A DNA stretch of 64,000 nucleotides from Druceiella hillmani (taxonomy: Eukaryota; Arthropoda; Insecta; Lepidoptera; Hepialidae), in contig JAYKKI010000006.1 of assembly GCA_039881145.1 (NCBI GenBank), forward strand, positions 12,655,001 to 12,719,000, read 5' to 3'. Under the pieces are notes generated by a model that worked only from the letters and a program-made list of their open reading frames with translations, was not told the origin of the DNA and made no database searches. Position 1 is the stretch's first letter. The number at the start of each line of letters is the position of its first letter. This document shows positions 23,502 to 35,708 of the stretch, piece by piece. Made by a program: the position numbers and the translations under genes.

Positions 23502-25100
23502 AATGCTTAGTACTTCTAAAGTTTTGTTTTATTTTTGTAAGATATTAAGTATTACTATGTGTATGTGATACAAGTTTGTATTACTACGTAAAGTTTTGTT
23601 TTATTTTTGTAAGATAGTAAGTAATACTGAAATTTGTATTCTATGAAGTTTATAAAAAGTGTTTAAAAATTAAAATCTAAATTCTCAACAATTCTAACTA
23701 AAGTTGGTTATCAAAAAATAATATGTTTCTTTAAACCAATATTGATATTCCTCATCTATTCATATGTATCCTACCCTGACCTTTTTTCTCTCCCCCTATG
23801 ATGTATGAGGTATCTACCCTGGTCTCTTCTAAAACATGAAAAAATGGATTAATTGACTGGCCATCTTAATTAATTCATTAGACATGCCCAAAGTACCTGA
23901 TTGAGTAATAAAACACTGTTATTAGATTAAATTTAAAACATCTATGTTATGCCACCTGTCCTAACAGCAAATGAACTCTTAACGTAGAATATAGGGAATG
24001 TATTATTATTAGGTAACAATATAATAATGTAACTTATAATTTTAAGTTTTTCTACAGTTACTTATACGTGTATATTTCTACACAATATAAAGTCTCTCGA
24101 AGACATTTATTTGTACATAATGGTTAGACCTAGAATCCCTTCGCCAAATTATGACGTCATTTTCACTATTGGATATCTAATTCCCTGAGAAGATTTATGT
24201 TCTTAAAAATATAATTGTTTTTTTGTTTTACTTTTGAGATGTGAACATTTTAGCATACAATCATGAATGCACCGTTTAAATTATAATATGCCAAAATTAA
24301 CTTACGCTATGCACCTAAGATCGATACATTACGCTATGCACCTAAGATCGATAAACTTGGAAGTTTATTGAAAATTAAATTATGAGACTTTCGGAGAAAT
24401 TGAGAAAAGTTATTATCAAATCAGAAGAGATCATATATAATTCAATAAATTCTCATAACAAAAATTATTTTACACTTCTTATCTGTTATTAAAATGGAAA
24501 AAACTTAGGAGGCACATTACCTACAATATATGTAAATTAATTAAGCTGTAATTATGCTGTTATTATAGGATGATTAAATAGAAAAATTGGCCGAGATTCC
24601 GATGCACTCGATTAACGATTTTAATTACTGTGTGTTATGGTAAAAATGAAAGTATGGCACTTGTAAATGAAATTTGTTGTAGATACACGCTTTTAGTCAT
24701 CAAAAGGACTACAAAACTGATTAATGAAAAGTTTTAATTCAAATTTACTCTCCAAATGGGGAAAAATTTTCAATTTAACCCACTCTGGTGGAAAGTTGTT
24801 AAACTGCTGTTAAAGTGGGTCATAGAATATTTTAATTTAGTTGGGTAAAATTACAAGACATTTTTTGTATTTTTGATATAAAAGTACTTATGTAAAATGT
24901 AGATATGTAAAAATAAAATAACATAAAATATAGAAAATTAACTTATTTACACTATAATCTCAAGGCAATTTGGAGTATCAAAAGTGCAAGAATATTTAAC
25001 TAGCCTTTCCAATAATTACTGAAGCATGAAATATTTTTATGAAATATTATATAAAAAAAATATTATCAAGTCGTTGTACATCGTAGGCAATCAAATTTGT
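23502..25100. other. AT-rich non-coding stretch
   Basis: No gene seen. Two short direct duplications: AAAGTTTTGTTTTATTTTTG at about 23518 and 23591, and CTTACGCTATGCACCTAAG near 24302 and 24329 (the second with one base changed). Confidence 0.55.
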
Positions 25101-25102
25101 AT

Positions 25103-25151
25103 CACACACACATACACGCAAGCACGCACGCACACATACGCACGTGCACAC
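25103..25151. repeat. Imperfect CA/CACG microsatellite
   Basis: Alternating purine-pyrimidine run with CACACACATACACGCAAGC and CACGCACGCACACATAC, directly left of a perfect hairpin. Confidence 0.85.
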
Positions 25152-25160
25152 TTATAAAAA

Positions 25161-25221
25161 TTATGTATATATAAAAATAGTTTTTAGCTGTGAGCTAAAA
25201 ACTATTTTTATATATACATAA
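25161..25221. repeat. Perfect 29-bp inverted repeat, 3-nt spacer
   Basis: The left arm 25161-25189 (starts TTATGTATATATAAAAATAG) is exactly complementary to 25193-25221, separated by GTG. The loop is too short for a microRNA precursor. A fold-back end or recent inverted duplication is more likely. Confidence 0.95.
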
Positions 25222-25810
25222 ATTTTTTTCTTGACACAGTGAGTTACTTTGCCATTCAGTGACCACTTAAAAAATAATTGAAATCCAAAATTCCCCGGGT
25301 CATTATTACTCAACCTTGATGATGCCGGGTTAAACTTGACCTTCCTTTACCAACAAGAAGATAGTCAAACAAATCAGTGTGAAAAATTATTCCACTATTT
25401 GTTGGCAAATGAATACTGTCGATGAAAGTCTCAAACAAATTGCCTTTTAAAAATACTTAGTATTGAGACCATGTTAAATTTGCAAGGTTGTCAACGTGCG
25501 TATCAAATTGCCATTTTCAACTGCATACAAATATTGATTGCCTCGTAAACAGGTTCAATACATACACACAACCTACAAGTTGTGACCTACATTCTGATTG
25601 TCTTTAGAGTATGTACGCATACACAAAGGTATGTATATGTGACGATACCTCATTATATGATGTAACCATGCAAAACAGGTTTACGTGGTGTGATGCAAAG
25701 GTATACCAGAACCTGGCAATTATAGGTTTTCTGTATAGATGTAAATCATGTCTTCTACATATAGTTACAGATGCATTACAATTGTTCTAAAATTAACAGG
25801 ATTTGCATTT

Positions 25811-26167
25811 CCGAACTTTGTAAATAATATAAGTATACACTTACATATATATAAATTACACTTAAATATACATGTGTATACATAAATTTATGTGAAAAAC
25901 CGAACTTTGTAAATAATACAAGTATACACTTACATATGTATAAATTACACTTAAATATACATGTGTATATATAAATTTATGTGAAAAACCGAACTTTGTA
26001 AATAATATAAGTATACACTTACATAAGTATAAATTACACTTAAATATACATGCGTATATATAAATTTATGTGAAAAACCGAACTTTGTAAATAATGTAAG
26101 TATACACTTACATATGTACAAATTACACTTAAATATACATGTGTATATATAAATTTATGTGAAAAAC
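25811..26167. repeat. 89-bp minisatellite, 4 copies
   Basis: Units start with CCGAACTTTGTAAATAAT at 25811, 25900, 25989 and 26078. Each contains the 14-bp palindrome ACATAAATTTATGT and the block TAAATATACATGTG. The flanks 25222-25810 and 26168-27130 are AT-rich without recognised genes. Confidence 0.95.
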
Positions 26168-27130
26168 TGTGACAGTTTTTCACCTATACCTATATTTTTT
26201 ACCCTTGCTAATATTATAAAGAGGTTCTAACGCAAAAATATGTTTATGTACAATTTTTTGAATATGTCATTTTAATTTTCCATCCAAAAATTAATTTGTT
26301 TATTGTGCATTAAGGTTCTGTTGTGAACAGGATTGAGTCTGAACCATTATTTATAGATAATAAAATTTGTTCTAAAAACAATTTTGACATGAATAAACTA
26401 GGAAACATATGGTAGTTATGAAATAGTTTTGTTAAAATCAAGAACCCCCTTTCTACCCAAAACTCAAGAAATTGCATTTAAAAACCAATTTGACAATAGG
26501 AAATTCGATAATTTGATTTTATATCTAATGAATAAAATGGAATTATTGCATTTTTTTTTCATATGATATTTTACACGTAATTTCTCGACTTTGTTGTAGG
26601 TAAAGTTTATAAGGAGTACATATCCCTAACTATGACATTACGCTATTTTAATTTATTCTAATTATTGACTTTATATCACCATTTTTTGTATAACAATATC
26701 GGGATAATAAGTTATTCATATGATCATTTTATTTTAAGTTATATTGGTATTTTTCATGTTCCAGAAATATTACTTGTATTTCTTACAACTTCATATTATA
26801 TTTAGCTAACTTCATCACAAGAGTTTTATGGAAAAACAGAAGTATATTGCAAAAAAATAAATAATGCATAAAAGACAGCTAAAAACATTTAAAGACCTTC
26901 AATGCTGATCACATAAGGAAAAGTGTTCATATTTCCTTAGTGACTAAGCGCAGACATTCACAAATGCTAGTACGCTCGTGCTTTTTATTGAGTATATAAA
27001 GGTGTCTCATTATTATATAAAGTCGTCTTTTCGTATTTTAATTTTTGATGGATGTCCTTTTTATAAACTAACTAAGTACTTTATTAGCCAGAAAATTAAC
27101 ATTAAAATAAGACAAAAGTGGTTTAGTCAG

Positions 27131-27815
27131 TGGCATGTGTGGAAAGATTCCAGTTAGCCGTGATTTTATTTAGCAACATTTCAACAAACTACTTTTAAAA
27201 AAGAGGTTTAATTATGTGAGAAATCTATAACTCTCCTAATAATACTTGTAATTGTTACTTGGCTTTGTTAAAATTTAATCCTACATTTAATCATTAACTT
27301 ATATAAATGATAACTTCTGACTAAACACTATATTTATGTACAATGATATCATCATGAACACACAAATGACACATGTCTTAATAAGTTATCGAAACTATCA
27401 GTGGAGTAAACTGTGAATTAATGAGTGGATGTTAGAAATGACAATGTTTTGTAATAAACTAAACACTATATTTATATGTAATGATAGTTAGTGGCATGTG
27501 TGGAAAGATTCCAGTTAGCCGTGATTTTATTTAACAACATTTCAACAAACTATTTTTAAAAAAGAGGTTTAATTATGTGAGAAATCTATAACTCTCCTAA
27601 TAATACCTGTAATTATTACTTGGCTTTGTTAAAATTTAATCCTACATTTAATCATTAACTTTTATAAATGATAACTTCTGACTAAACACTATATTTATGT
27701 GCAATGATATCATCATGAACACACAAATGACACATGTCTTTATAAGTTATCGAAACTATCAGTGGAGTAAACTGTGAATTAATGAGTGGCTGTTAGAAAT
27801 GACAATGTTTTGTAA
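27131..27815. repeat. Direct tandem duplication, about 330-bp unit at 361-bp spacing
   Basis: TGGCATGTGTGGAAAGATTC begins at 27131 and again at 27492, and the match continues to ATGACAATGTTTTGTAA near 27455 and 27815. Only a few substitutions separate the copies. A short spacer (27456-27491) repeats the phrase CTAAACACTATATTTAT, which is also found inside the unit. No coding frame is carried. Confidence 0.93.
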
Positions 27816-28196
27816 ATAGCATACAGGAAGGAAGACAGCAAAACTAATGCGGCAGAAATAAATAACACTGTGGAAAAAGTTAGGAATTTTTGAGAAATAG
27901 AGATATTCCAAAATAAAATTCATATGGTGAATAGAAATACGAAGTATCTGGCGGTTAATGTGTAAAATATAAATCTTCATTTAATTTTTAATTTTGAAAT
28001 TATAGTATGTATCGTATAACCTCGGGAAATTTAAATTAGATTTAAAATAAAATAATTACAAAGCCACATTCTAATTACTCGCTTAATTTTTAAAGTGCAG
28101 GATGGTTATACTTTTAAACATTTCTAAAGAAAAAATAAAGCTAATGGCAAGTGCCAATCGGAAAGATGTATTTGTAGAATTTTTGATTACCTATAC

Positions 28197-29242
28197 TGTT
28201 TATGCTCTTAAGGAAAAAATAACAAAGAGATAAAATGTATGAATAACAAATATTTTGAGTTTAAGTCTTTTAAAAATACAGTTTTGCTTCTATATTGTTT
28301 ATGCTGTTAAGGAAAAATAAACAATAAGAAACAGTGTATGAATAACAAATATTTTGAGTTTAAGTCTTTTAAAAATACAGTTTTGCTTCTATATTGTTTA
28401 TGCTGTTAAGGAAAAATAAACAATAAGAAACAGTGTATGAATAACAAATGTTTTGAGTTTAAGTCTTTTAAAAATACAGTTTTGCTTCTATTTTGTCTAT
28501 ATTGTTTATGCTGTTAAGGAAAAATAAACAATAAGAAACAGTGTATGAATAACAAATATTTTGAGTTTAAGTCTTTTAAAAATACAGTTTTGCTTCTATT
28601 TTGTCTATATTGTTTATGCTGTTAAGGAAAAATAAACAATAAGAAACAGTGTATGAATAACAAATGTTTTGAGTTTAAGTCTTTTAAAAATACAGTTTTG
28701 CTTCTATTTTGTCTATATTGTTTATGCTGTTAAGGAAAAATAAACAATAAGAAACAGTGTATGAATAACAAATGTTTTGAGTTTAAGTCTTTTAAAAATA
28801 CAGTTTTGCTTCTATTTTGTCTATATTGTTTATGCTGTTAAGGAAAAATAAACAATAAGAAACAGTGTATGAATAACAAATATTTTGAGTTTAAGTCTTT
28901 TAAAAATACAGTTTTGCTTCTATTTTGTTTATATTGTTTATGCTGTTAAGGAAAAATAAACAATAAGAAACAGTGTATGAATAACAAATGTTTTGAGTTT
29001 AAGTCTTTTAAAAATACAGTTTTGCTTCTATTTTGTCTATATTGTTTATGCTGTTAAGGAAAAATAAACAATAAGAAACAGTGTATGAATAACAAATATT
29101 TTGAGTTTAAGTCTTTTAAAAATACAGTTTTGCTTCTATTTTGTCTATATTGTTTATGCTGTTAAGGAAAAACATAACAATGAGAAACAGTGTATGAATA
29201 ACAAATATTTTGAGTTTAAGTTTTTTAAAAATACAGTTTTGA
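28197..29242. repeat. 99/108-bp minisatellite, 10 copies
   Basis: TGTTTATGCT units start at 28197, 28296, 28395, 28503, 28611, 28719, 28827, 28935, 29043 and 29151. The first two intervals are 99 bp; from the third unit on the interval is 108 bp because of an added TTTTGTCTA-like segment. The interior units are almost identical while the first is the most diverged, a pattern of expansion from one side. TTGTTTA...TAAACAA forms a short inverted repeat in each unit. Confidence 0.95.
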
Positions 29243-31109
29243 ATCAGCCCTTCCATTTAGGAAAAAATTGTTATAAATACAAAAATAAAAATAAAATAGA
29301 GTGCCGTCTAATTAACTTTTAATATAAACTTAATTTGTTGTAGTAGCAAAATTTAAAATCCATTTTTTTATATAGATAACACAGAGCTCTCTAACCAGGT
29401 ACTTAATATGGAGTTCATTTCCTTGTGTAACATTATCCACATAACATGTATTATTGTGTAGTTTAGATGCCGTATAAAAAAATGAATAGTAATCAATTAC
29501 TTATTGAGATTTTCGTTAATGATTGCATTAAAATATTGAATCAAATATAAAGTACATTTGATTCAATATTTTAGTGTAGTTTATAAATAAATATTTATCA
29601 AAATTAAATGACATATGGAGCAGCCCGTGGGGATTACTAGCATGCAGATTAAAAAAGCGTTAGGTTTTATTCTTTTTTATAGAAAAACATTTTTTGCTAA
29701 AAGATGTAGTATTTAGTTCTTTTCAACAATATATCATCTATAACACTTTAGTTTTATAATTAATTTTTAGCAAATTTTTTTAATATTTCAACTGCCATAG
29801 GATCAATTTTGTTCTTAATATGGTTCATAGACCTCAATCTAAACTATTTTTGTGCCAACTTCCATCTCCATCAGACAACAAATGTGGTTTTCAGAGCATC
29901 TAGAAATCTGTTGTATCCTTTATTTACATAAGTGTCATAAAAAGTAGTTTCGTGTGGAAGCAGAGGAAGGAGGTAAAGATATTAAGGCATATCCGAAGCA
30001 CGCCTATGCATATTCAGCAATTTTCGATAATTTCTGAGTTATTAATTTTTGAGTTTTTTTTGTCAAACTCATAGACTGAAGACAAATTTGTTTTTGCGAT
30101 ATGTTTAATCATGATAGATATTTGATGTTTTTTTCAACCAATAGGCTTTTTACTAAATTTTGGATTCAATTTTAGGGTGACAATGTAATGATAGAAATGT
30201 CAAATTTCTCAGTCAAAAAGTTGATGAAGTAAGAATGTATTTGAAATGGATACTGGAAAAATAGTTCTGTGGACCTTCTTTTTAAAATACGTCAAAATTA
30301 AGTAAAATTTTGCCTGTTGAATAAGTACGTAGGAAGGATAGGATAATTAGTTGGCCAACTGCCAACTAATTGGGGAAAAAAATAAGTTTCTATCATAATT
30401 ATTCATTTTATTAAGAAAAGCAATAAAAATTTTACCAGATACCTCACTGGTTTTGAAATATCAGTACAATTCAACGGGGTCCACTGTAAACCTATTTAGA
30501 GGGTAATTGAAAACTCTTACAAGTTTACCAGTAAATCTTACTTTACTAGTAAATTTCACCGTGACATCACAGTTAACTGCAGTAAATCTGTTTCCTCCCA
30601 AGCTTTTGAGAGATTTCTTTATTTGTTTTGTTGGTAACAATTTACATTAACGTGAAAATGTTTGTGAAAGTAGGTGAAAGCAGAATAGTAAAAATAATTT
30701 TAAGAAATCATATTATTTGAACTCGTCTTTCCTTTCATCGTTATTGTGATTTAAATTAATATGGGTTTTAACTTCTAAATAATTAGTTGAAATAGATTCA
30801 CAATGTGCACGTTAATAACGTACCAGAAAGTAACCAGAAATATTTTAAATGCACTATTTTTACCAATAAGTGTTTTTGAATGTTATAGTAACTTATCAGT
30901 CGCTTTGTCACTTATTGGTTAGCTTTCCAATGTTCCCTTAGTATATCTTTCAATCCAAATTTTGAGTACTGGGAACTAATAGAGAGTTTCTTGTGTGGAG
31001 ACATTTAAAAACATTCTAATTTGATAACATTTTATAAAAAATATGATATTCTCCAGAAACTCAAAAAAAATATTTGAAGATAATATTGCTCATTCCGAAA
31101 TCTATTAAT
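29243..31109. other. AT-rich non-coding stretch with one hairpin
   Basis: No gene supported. A 17-bp perfect inverted repeat, AAAATATTGAATCAAAT, occupies 29530-29546 and 29556-29572 with a 9-nt spacer. A smaller one, AATTAGTTGGC/GCCAACTAATT, lies near 30345-30370. Confidence 0.6.
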
Positions 31110-31425
31110 TAGTGAAATATAAGACTGGTTTTTAGTATTGAAATTCTTGTCAAAAATTGATTGAAAAATAAACCAGCTTCTAAATTTGAAGATACGGATA
31201 GAGTTGGATATATCGTCTCTTTTCCTCTCGTAGAATATAATATGCAATATTAAAAATGACCTCACAACACAGTATTGCCGTCCTACTCTAAAGGTTAAAT
31301 TTAAACTTTTATAACTCGGTCAATTTTTAAGATTATTAAACAATTTTTTCACTCTTTGTCAGTTTGTACCTTGAAATTAGGATTAATGAAATAAAAAAAA
31401 TTTAGTCAAATACCCAATTCTAATC
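31110..31425 (+). repeat. Interspersed repeat family R2, copy 2
   Basis: Same order of blocks as copy 1: AAAAATAAACCAG-like, AAGATACGGATAGAGTTGG, ATGACCTCACAACACAGTAT, TTTTATAACTCGGTCAATTT, CAAATACCCAATT. It is shorter than copy 1 on the left and has an extra GTCAGTTTGTACC segment that copy 3 matches with GGTACAAGCTGATG. Confidence 0.8.
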
Positions 31426-31965
31426 AAAGCAGTGTTAAAATATTTTTGAAGGTTTTGATTCATTATGTTTCTAAGTAATTATCACAAATAAATACTCTTT
31501 CTTCACATTAATCCTGTTTTCCTATTATTTAAAATTTCAAAATATATTATCCTTGGTAACTATATATTTATAAGCTGCAATGTAGAACTTTACATTTAAA
31601 CTTAGATTTGTAATAAACTGCAGAACTGTATGTAAAACAGAAAACCTCTTTTTGGCGAGTCAATTTGTTTTTCAAATGCACCGATTCATATATATATACA
31701 AAATTATATCACTGTATACTCACCTTGATTCAAATGTGAAACTACCTTTACTTATAACTAATATCAGGGTTATATTTATACGTGGTTGCGAAATTTGAAA
31801 ACATTATTTGAAACTAATATACAATTGATAGCTGTTCAAAAACAAAAAAGTGGTTAACCTACAGACTTGATATGCTGACTTGATCATAGAATGATGGAGA
31901 CATTTAGGAGCATAAACACACCCACAGTATATGTGAGGCTTTTTTTTGGTAGAGTACAAAATATA

Positions 31966-32558
31966 TTAACCGTTTGAGTGGCGACGAGCGCCATCACGCT
32001 CGTGCGCTTAATAACTAAATTTGCCACAAGTGCGATGGCGCTCGCACGCATCGCTAATTTTTTATCTTTCTACGTGTTACATAAAGTTCAAATTATAATA
32101 TTATTAGTAATTACAATATAAAAAAGATCCAGGAAAAGAAAATTTTTGACCCATAATGTCAGAATACGAAAATAATTCGAGTGTAAATGATCGTTTTTCA
32201 AGTTGTGAACAAAGTGATAGTGGGAGTGACATTGTGGTGCGCTCACAATTTGGCGTAATGCAAATTTTGAGTGATAGTGATAATAGTAATGATAACAATT
32301 ATTTTGCTGATACAGAGGATGTATCGGATTGCGTAAATACGATGTGACCTTGATTTCAGTTTTTGTTATAATTTTTGTTCACAATATATATTTCCATAAT
32401 TTTCTTACGGCACCGAAAAAATTATTAAAATTGGACAATTTTTGGAAGAGATACAGTTTTTTTTTCAAGACAAGGGTAAATAACATCAAAAACAAAAGAT
32501 TCCTTTGGCATTTTTAAGTATATATATGAGTAAAACACCATGGCACTAAAACGGTTAA
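31966..32558 (+). mobile_element. Non-autonomous piggyBac-like element, copy C
   Basis: TTAA at 31966-31969 and 32555-32558, with inverted ends CCGTTTGAGTGGC and, reversed, CCGTTTTAGTGCC. It is the shortest copy, at 593 bp including both TTAA sites. It lacks part of the left GC-rich subterminal region seen in A and B and lacks the TGTATTTTATTATCC segment. It shares the central junction GTAAATACGATGTGACCTTG with the other two copies. The three therefore derive from one internally deleted ancestor. Confidence 0.9.
32156..32347 (+). pseudogene. Truncated piggyBac transposase N-terminus in copy C
   Basis: 63 codons from ATG at 32156: MSEYENNSSVNDRFSSCEQS, then SGSDIVVRSQFGVMQILSDS and DNSNDNNYFADTEDV, ending in a TGA at the deletion junction. 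Only the acidic leader of the transposase remains. This is the most intact of the three leaders. No catalytic residues are present. Any role, such as interference with a full-length transposase, is speculation. Confidence 0.75.
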
Positions 32559-32967
32559 ACAGAAAATTTTTCCAACCTACACTAGGAGGCCTGAAGGAAG
32601 AGGAAACACTAGGATACAAATAAATCAATTACTTGATAGCCACAAAATTAATTGAACAAACACCTTTTAGAATTAGATTTGGCCAAAAGAGGATACGTAA
32701 AAAATCACATTAAAAAATTGTTAAATCAGGTCATTCAATAGCACTCAGAAGTTATTGCATGAAATAAAAACCGGCCAAGAGGAGTCAGACTTCTCTGGCA
32801 CCAATATTAAACTTATTTCCTATGCAATAATGTATATTTAGAATTTGTAGGTATAGTTTGACTAATAGAGCGGTTGAGGTATGACGACTTTAGAAGTAAA
32901 CATGTTATCACCACATTATAAATTTACTAATAATCTATAGTCTTTTAAGTTGAACATAGTTTTCCGA

Positions 32968-33437
32968 ATACAAGATATATAAGTAAGCCGTTCTTAAATC
33001 AATGATTTGACTAATATATACAAGATACATAAGTAAGCCGTTCAATGATTTGACTAATATATAAAAGATACATAAGTAAGCCGTTCTTAAATCAATGATT
33101 TAACTAATATATACAAGATACATAAGTAAGCCGTTCAATGATTTGACTAATATATAAAAGATACATAAGTAAGCCGATCTTAAATCAATGATTTAACTAA
33201 TATATACAAGATACATAAGTGAGCCGTTCAATGATTTGACTAATATATAAAAGATACATAAGTAAGCCGTTCTTAAATCAATGATTTGACTAATATATAC
33301 AAGATACATAAGTAAGCCGTTCAATGATTTGACTAATATATAAAAGATACATAAGTAAGCCGTGCTTAAATCAATGATTTTACTAATATATACAAGATAC
33401 ATAAGTGAGCCGTTCAATGATTTGACTAATATATACT
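32968..33437. repeat. Compound 43/50-bp minisatellite, about 10 units
   Basis: Two unit types alternate: a longer one with AAGCCGTTCTTAAATCAATG and a shorter one with AAGCCGTTCAATGATT, both sharing GACTAATATATA and AGATACATAAGT. The higher-order period is about 93 bp. ACAAGATAC marks one member of the pair and AAAAGATAC the other, so the pair expanded as a unit. Confidence 0.93.
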
Positions 33438-34139
33438 GTCACGCTATTTAACTATATGCATGCCCATATATAGATTTGTGATAGCTCAACAAAGAGTAAT
33501 ATGTTATAGCATCATAAACAAAATCCCAAAAACATTCTTCCTCGCGCGGTAGCATAAGTTTGTAGTAAAAACGTGTTCAGTATTCTCAATAAATATTAGT
33601 ATGCGATTCTCATTAAGAAAATCTTTATAGGTTAGATATAATATATTAACTTTTATATGTAATTAGGTCTATTTTACCTGTTGATATTTTGAACTTAGAG
33701 TAGAATTAAATATTTACGCATGCACAATAGTTATGCTATAGGCAGCAAAAATAAGTTCAAGTGATGTTAAGACAATGTGAAAACCAAAGTTACTGCAGTT
33801 GGTGCTGAAAATATCCCATATCCCAAAAACTACACAACATATCTTATTTGAACCGATTTTCATTGAAAGTTAGAAGGGGGCAGATGCACTTTTTAAGACT
33901 ATGGAAGAACGTATTTTACCAAGTATTGTATTACATAAAAAAGTTATTTTGGAACTTCCATATCATTTATTCAGACCTATTTAGCTCACATGCCTATGTG
34001 AACTGGATTTTTTTTTCACCCCTCAGTTACATGTATGGAGTGCCACCTCTAACATTATTTTGTTTCGTAATTCATTGTATAGCGGTTCATACACCTGCCA
34101 TTCAAATTTCATCTACATAATATTCTTTGAGTAAAATGG

Positions 34140-34215
34140 CTGTGACATACGGACAGACAGGACGATATTATAAGTATTCCGTTTTTGCCATTTGGCTACG
34201 GAACCCTAAAAAAGG
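34140..34215 (+). repeat. Degenerate insect-type short repeat, tail fragment
   Basis: GACATACGGACAGACAGGAC, then GTATTCCGTTTTTGCCATTT and GGCTACGGAACCCTAAAA. The final GCTACGGAACCCTAAAA is very close to the tail I recall for this family, so this is the best preserved tail in the window. The upstream body at about 33780-34140 is probably the rest of the copy but is not clearly alignable by eye. Confidence 0.55.
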
Positions 34216-34548
34216 GAATATTACAAACGCTAATTGGCTATCTCATTCATATTTAATTAATAAGTCATAATAATACATGCTATTCTCATGTAGTAGTGAT
34301 AATGACAAAATGTGATCGGAATACCTATACAAAAGTTATGTTATCTCCTCATAAACCACACGCTCAATTGCTCCAACATTCATAACTTCATAATCAGCCA
34401 GTGTTAATGCAACGCTCCATTAAGCAAGCAAATTAGAACCATTATATAGATAAGTATCTGATATTTAAAACTACATTAATAGCCTCACTTATCGAGTTAT
34501 TTTCAATGACCACAACAGAAAAATTAATTTTACTTTTTTAAACACAAT

Positions 34549-34809
34549 TATTAGTCACAATTAAATGAAACTATGTGATGTAGTATTATTTCTACTTTCT
34601 TAAGGTCTTTACCACGACCTAGGTTTTGTTGTATTACAACATCTTCAGCCCACTAGCCCACTATTAACAAAGATCTTCAAGATTAGAAGAATCTTTGCTA
34701 ATATCCCACCTGAAGATGTAATACAACGAACCCTAGGTCGTGGTAAAGAACTTAAATAAAGTAGAAATAATACTACATCACGTAGCTTCATTTAATTGTG
34801 AATAATGAA
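34549..34809. mobile_element. 260-bp palindromic fold-back element (MITE-like)
   Basis: Left arm 34549-34650 and right arm about 34707-34809 are inverted copies with scattered mismatches. Shared blocks are CACAATTAAATGAA, GTGATGTAGTATTATTTCTA, CTTTACCACGACCTAGG and TTGTATTACA. The middle (CTATTAACAAAGATCTTC...GAAGAATCTTTGCTAATA) folds on itself too, so nearly the whole element is one palindrome. No coding frame and no certain target duplication. A fold-back MITE is the likely identity. Confidence 0.85.
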
Positions 34810-35516
34810 TTTCTACAAAATTAACGCCAAATATATTCAATAATTATTAATATTATTCTGCTTTAACTATTTTAATGTAGTATATTAAGATTTAAAAATC
34901 ATATCTATCCGGTTTTATTTCCTTTATATCATGTCTTCTTACAAATCTATTCATATTTGTGATGTTTCAATATTTTTAGTGTGCCATATAAAATTAAAAA
35001 AAAAAAGTTTTTTTAATTCGTCGAAATGCGTGTAGCAGGATTTCTTTCCAAAAGTTAGTGAAAACTTTGGTAAAATAATGTATTTTATATAAGAAAGTCA
35101 TATTATAAAGTTACAATGTACATCTTTTGTTCTATCTACAAAAATTTCCTTTAATCTTCATTAAAAACTTTTTTTCAACTTATCCCTATAATGTTTTAAC
35201 TTTTTCTGGGGCTTCGAATTGATTATCAGATTGACATTTTGTACAAAATGTCGTTTACATTTAAAATAATTATTAAAAAAGCTTGTTTTAACACCACATA
35301 TTCCTTCAAATATTTTAATTTTTTTTTGGGTTCTAATTGATTGATTAGTTGATACACATATTTTGCAGAAATGTCACATTTAGACTATTTATTAAAAAAA
35401 AAACTTTCTAAGCCTGACCTCAATAAAAAATATCGTGCCAGTATAAATGAGTGAAATAAATATTTTTCTAGCATAAACGGGTAAAATCAAGTACCATAAT
35501 ATCTATTTGTACCTTT

Positions 35517-35610
35517 ACCTAGATGTTAATTTTTAAGGTTCCGTACTTTAAAAGATAAAAATGAAACCCTATAAGATCACTTGCGTGCCTATCTGTATAT
35601 CTGTCACAGA
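35517..35610 (-). repeat. Degenerate insect-type short repeat, tail fragment (inverted)
   Basis: AAGGTTCCGTACTTTAAAAG, ATGAAACCCTATAAGATCAC and ATCTGTATATCTGTCACAG give the reverse complement of the R0 tail. It lies directly left of R2 copy 3. Confidence 0.45.
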
Positions 35611-35708
35611 CTAGAAACTGGAAATTAAGCATAGTAATAAAGCCTGCCTGCACATATCTTAATAACCTAATACTCAGAAATAGATATATGGAAATTTTAT
35701 GGCGCAAA

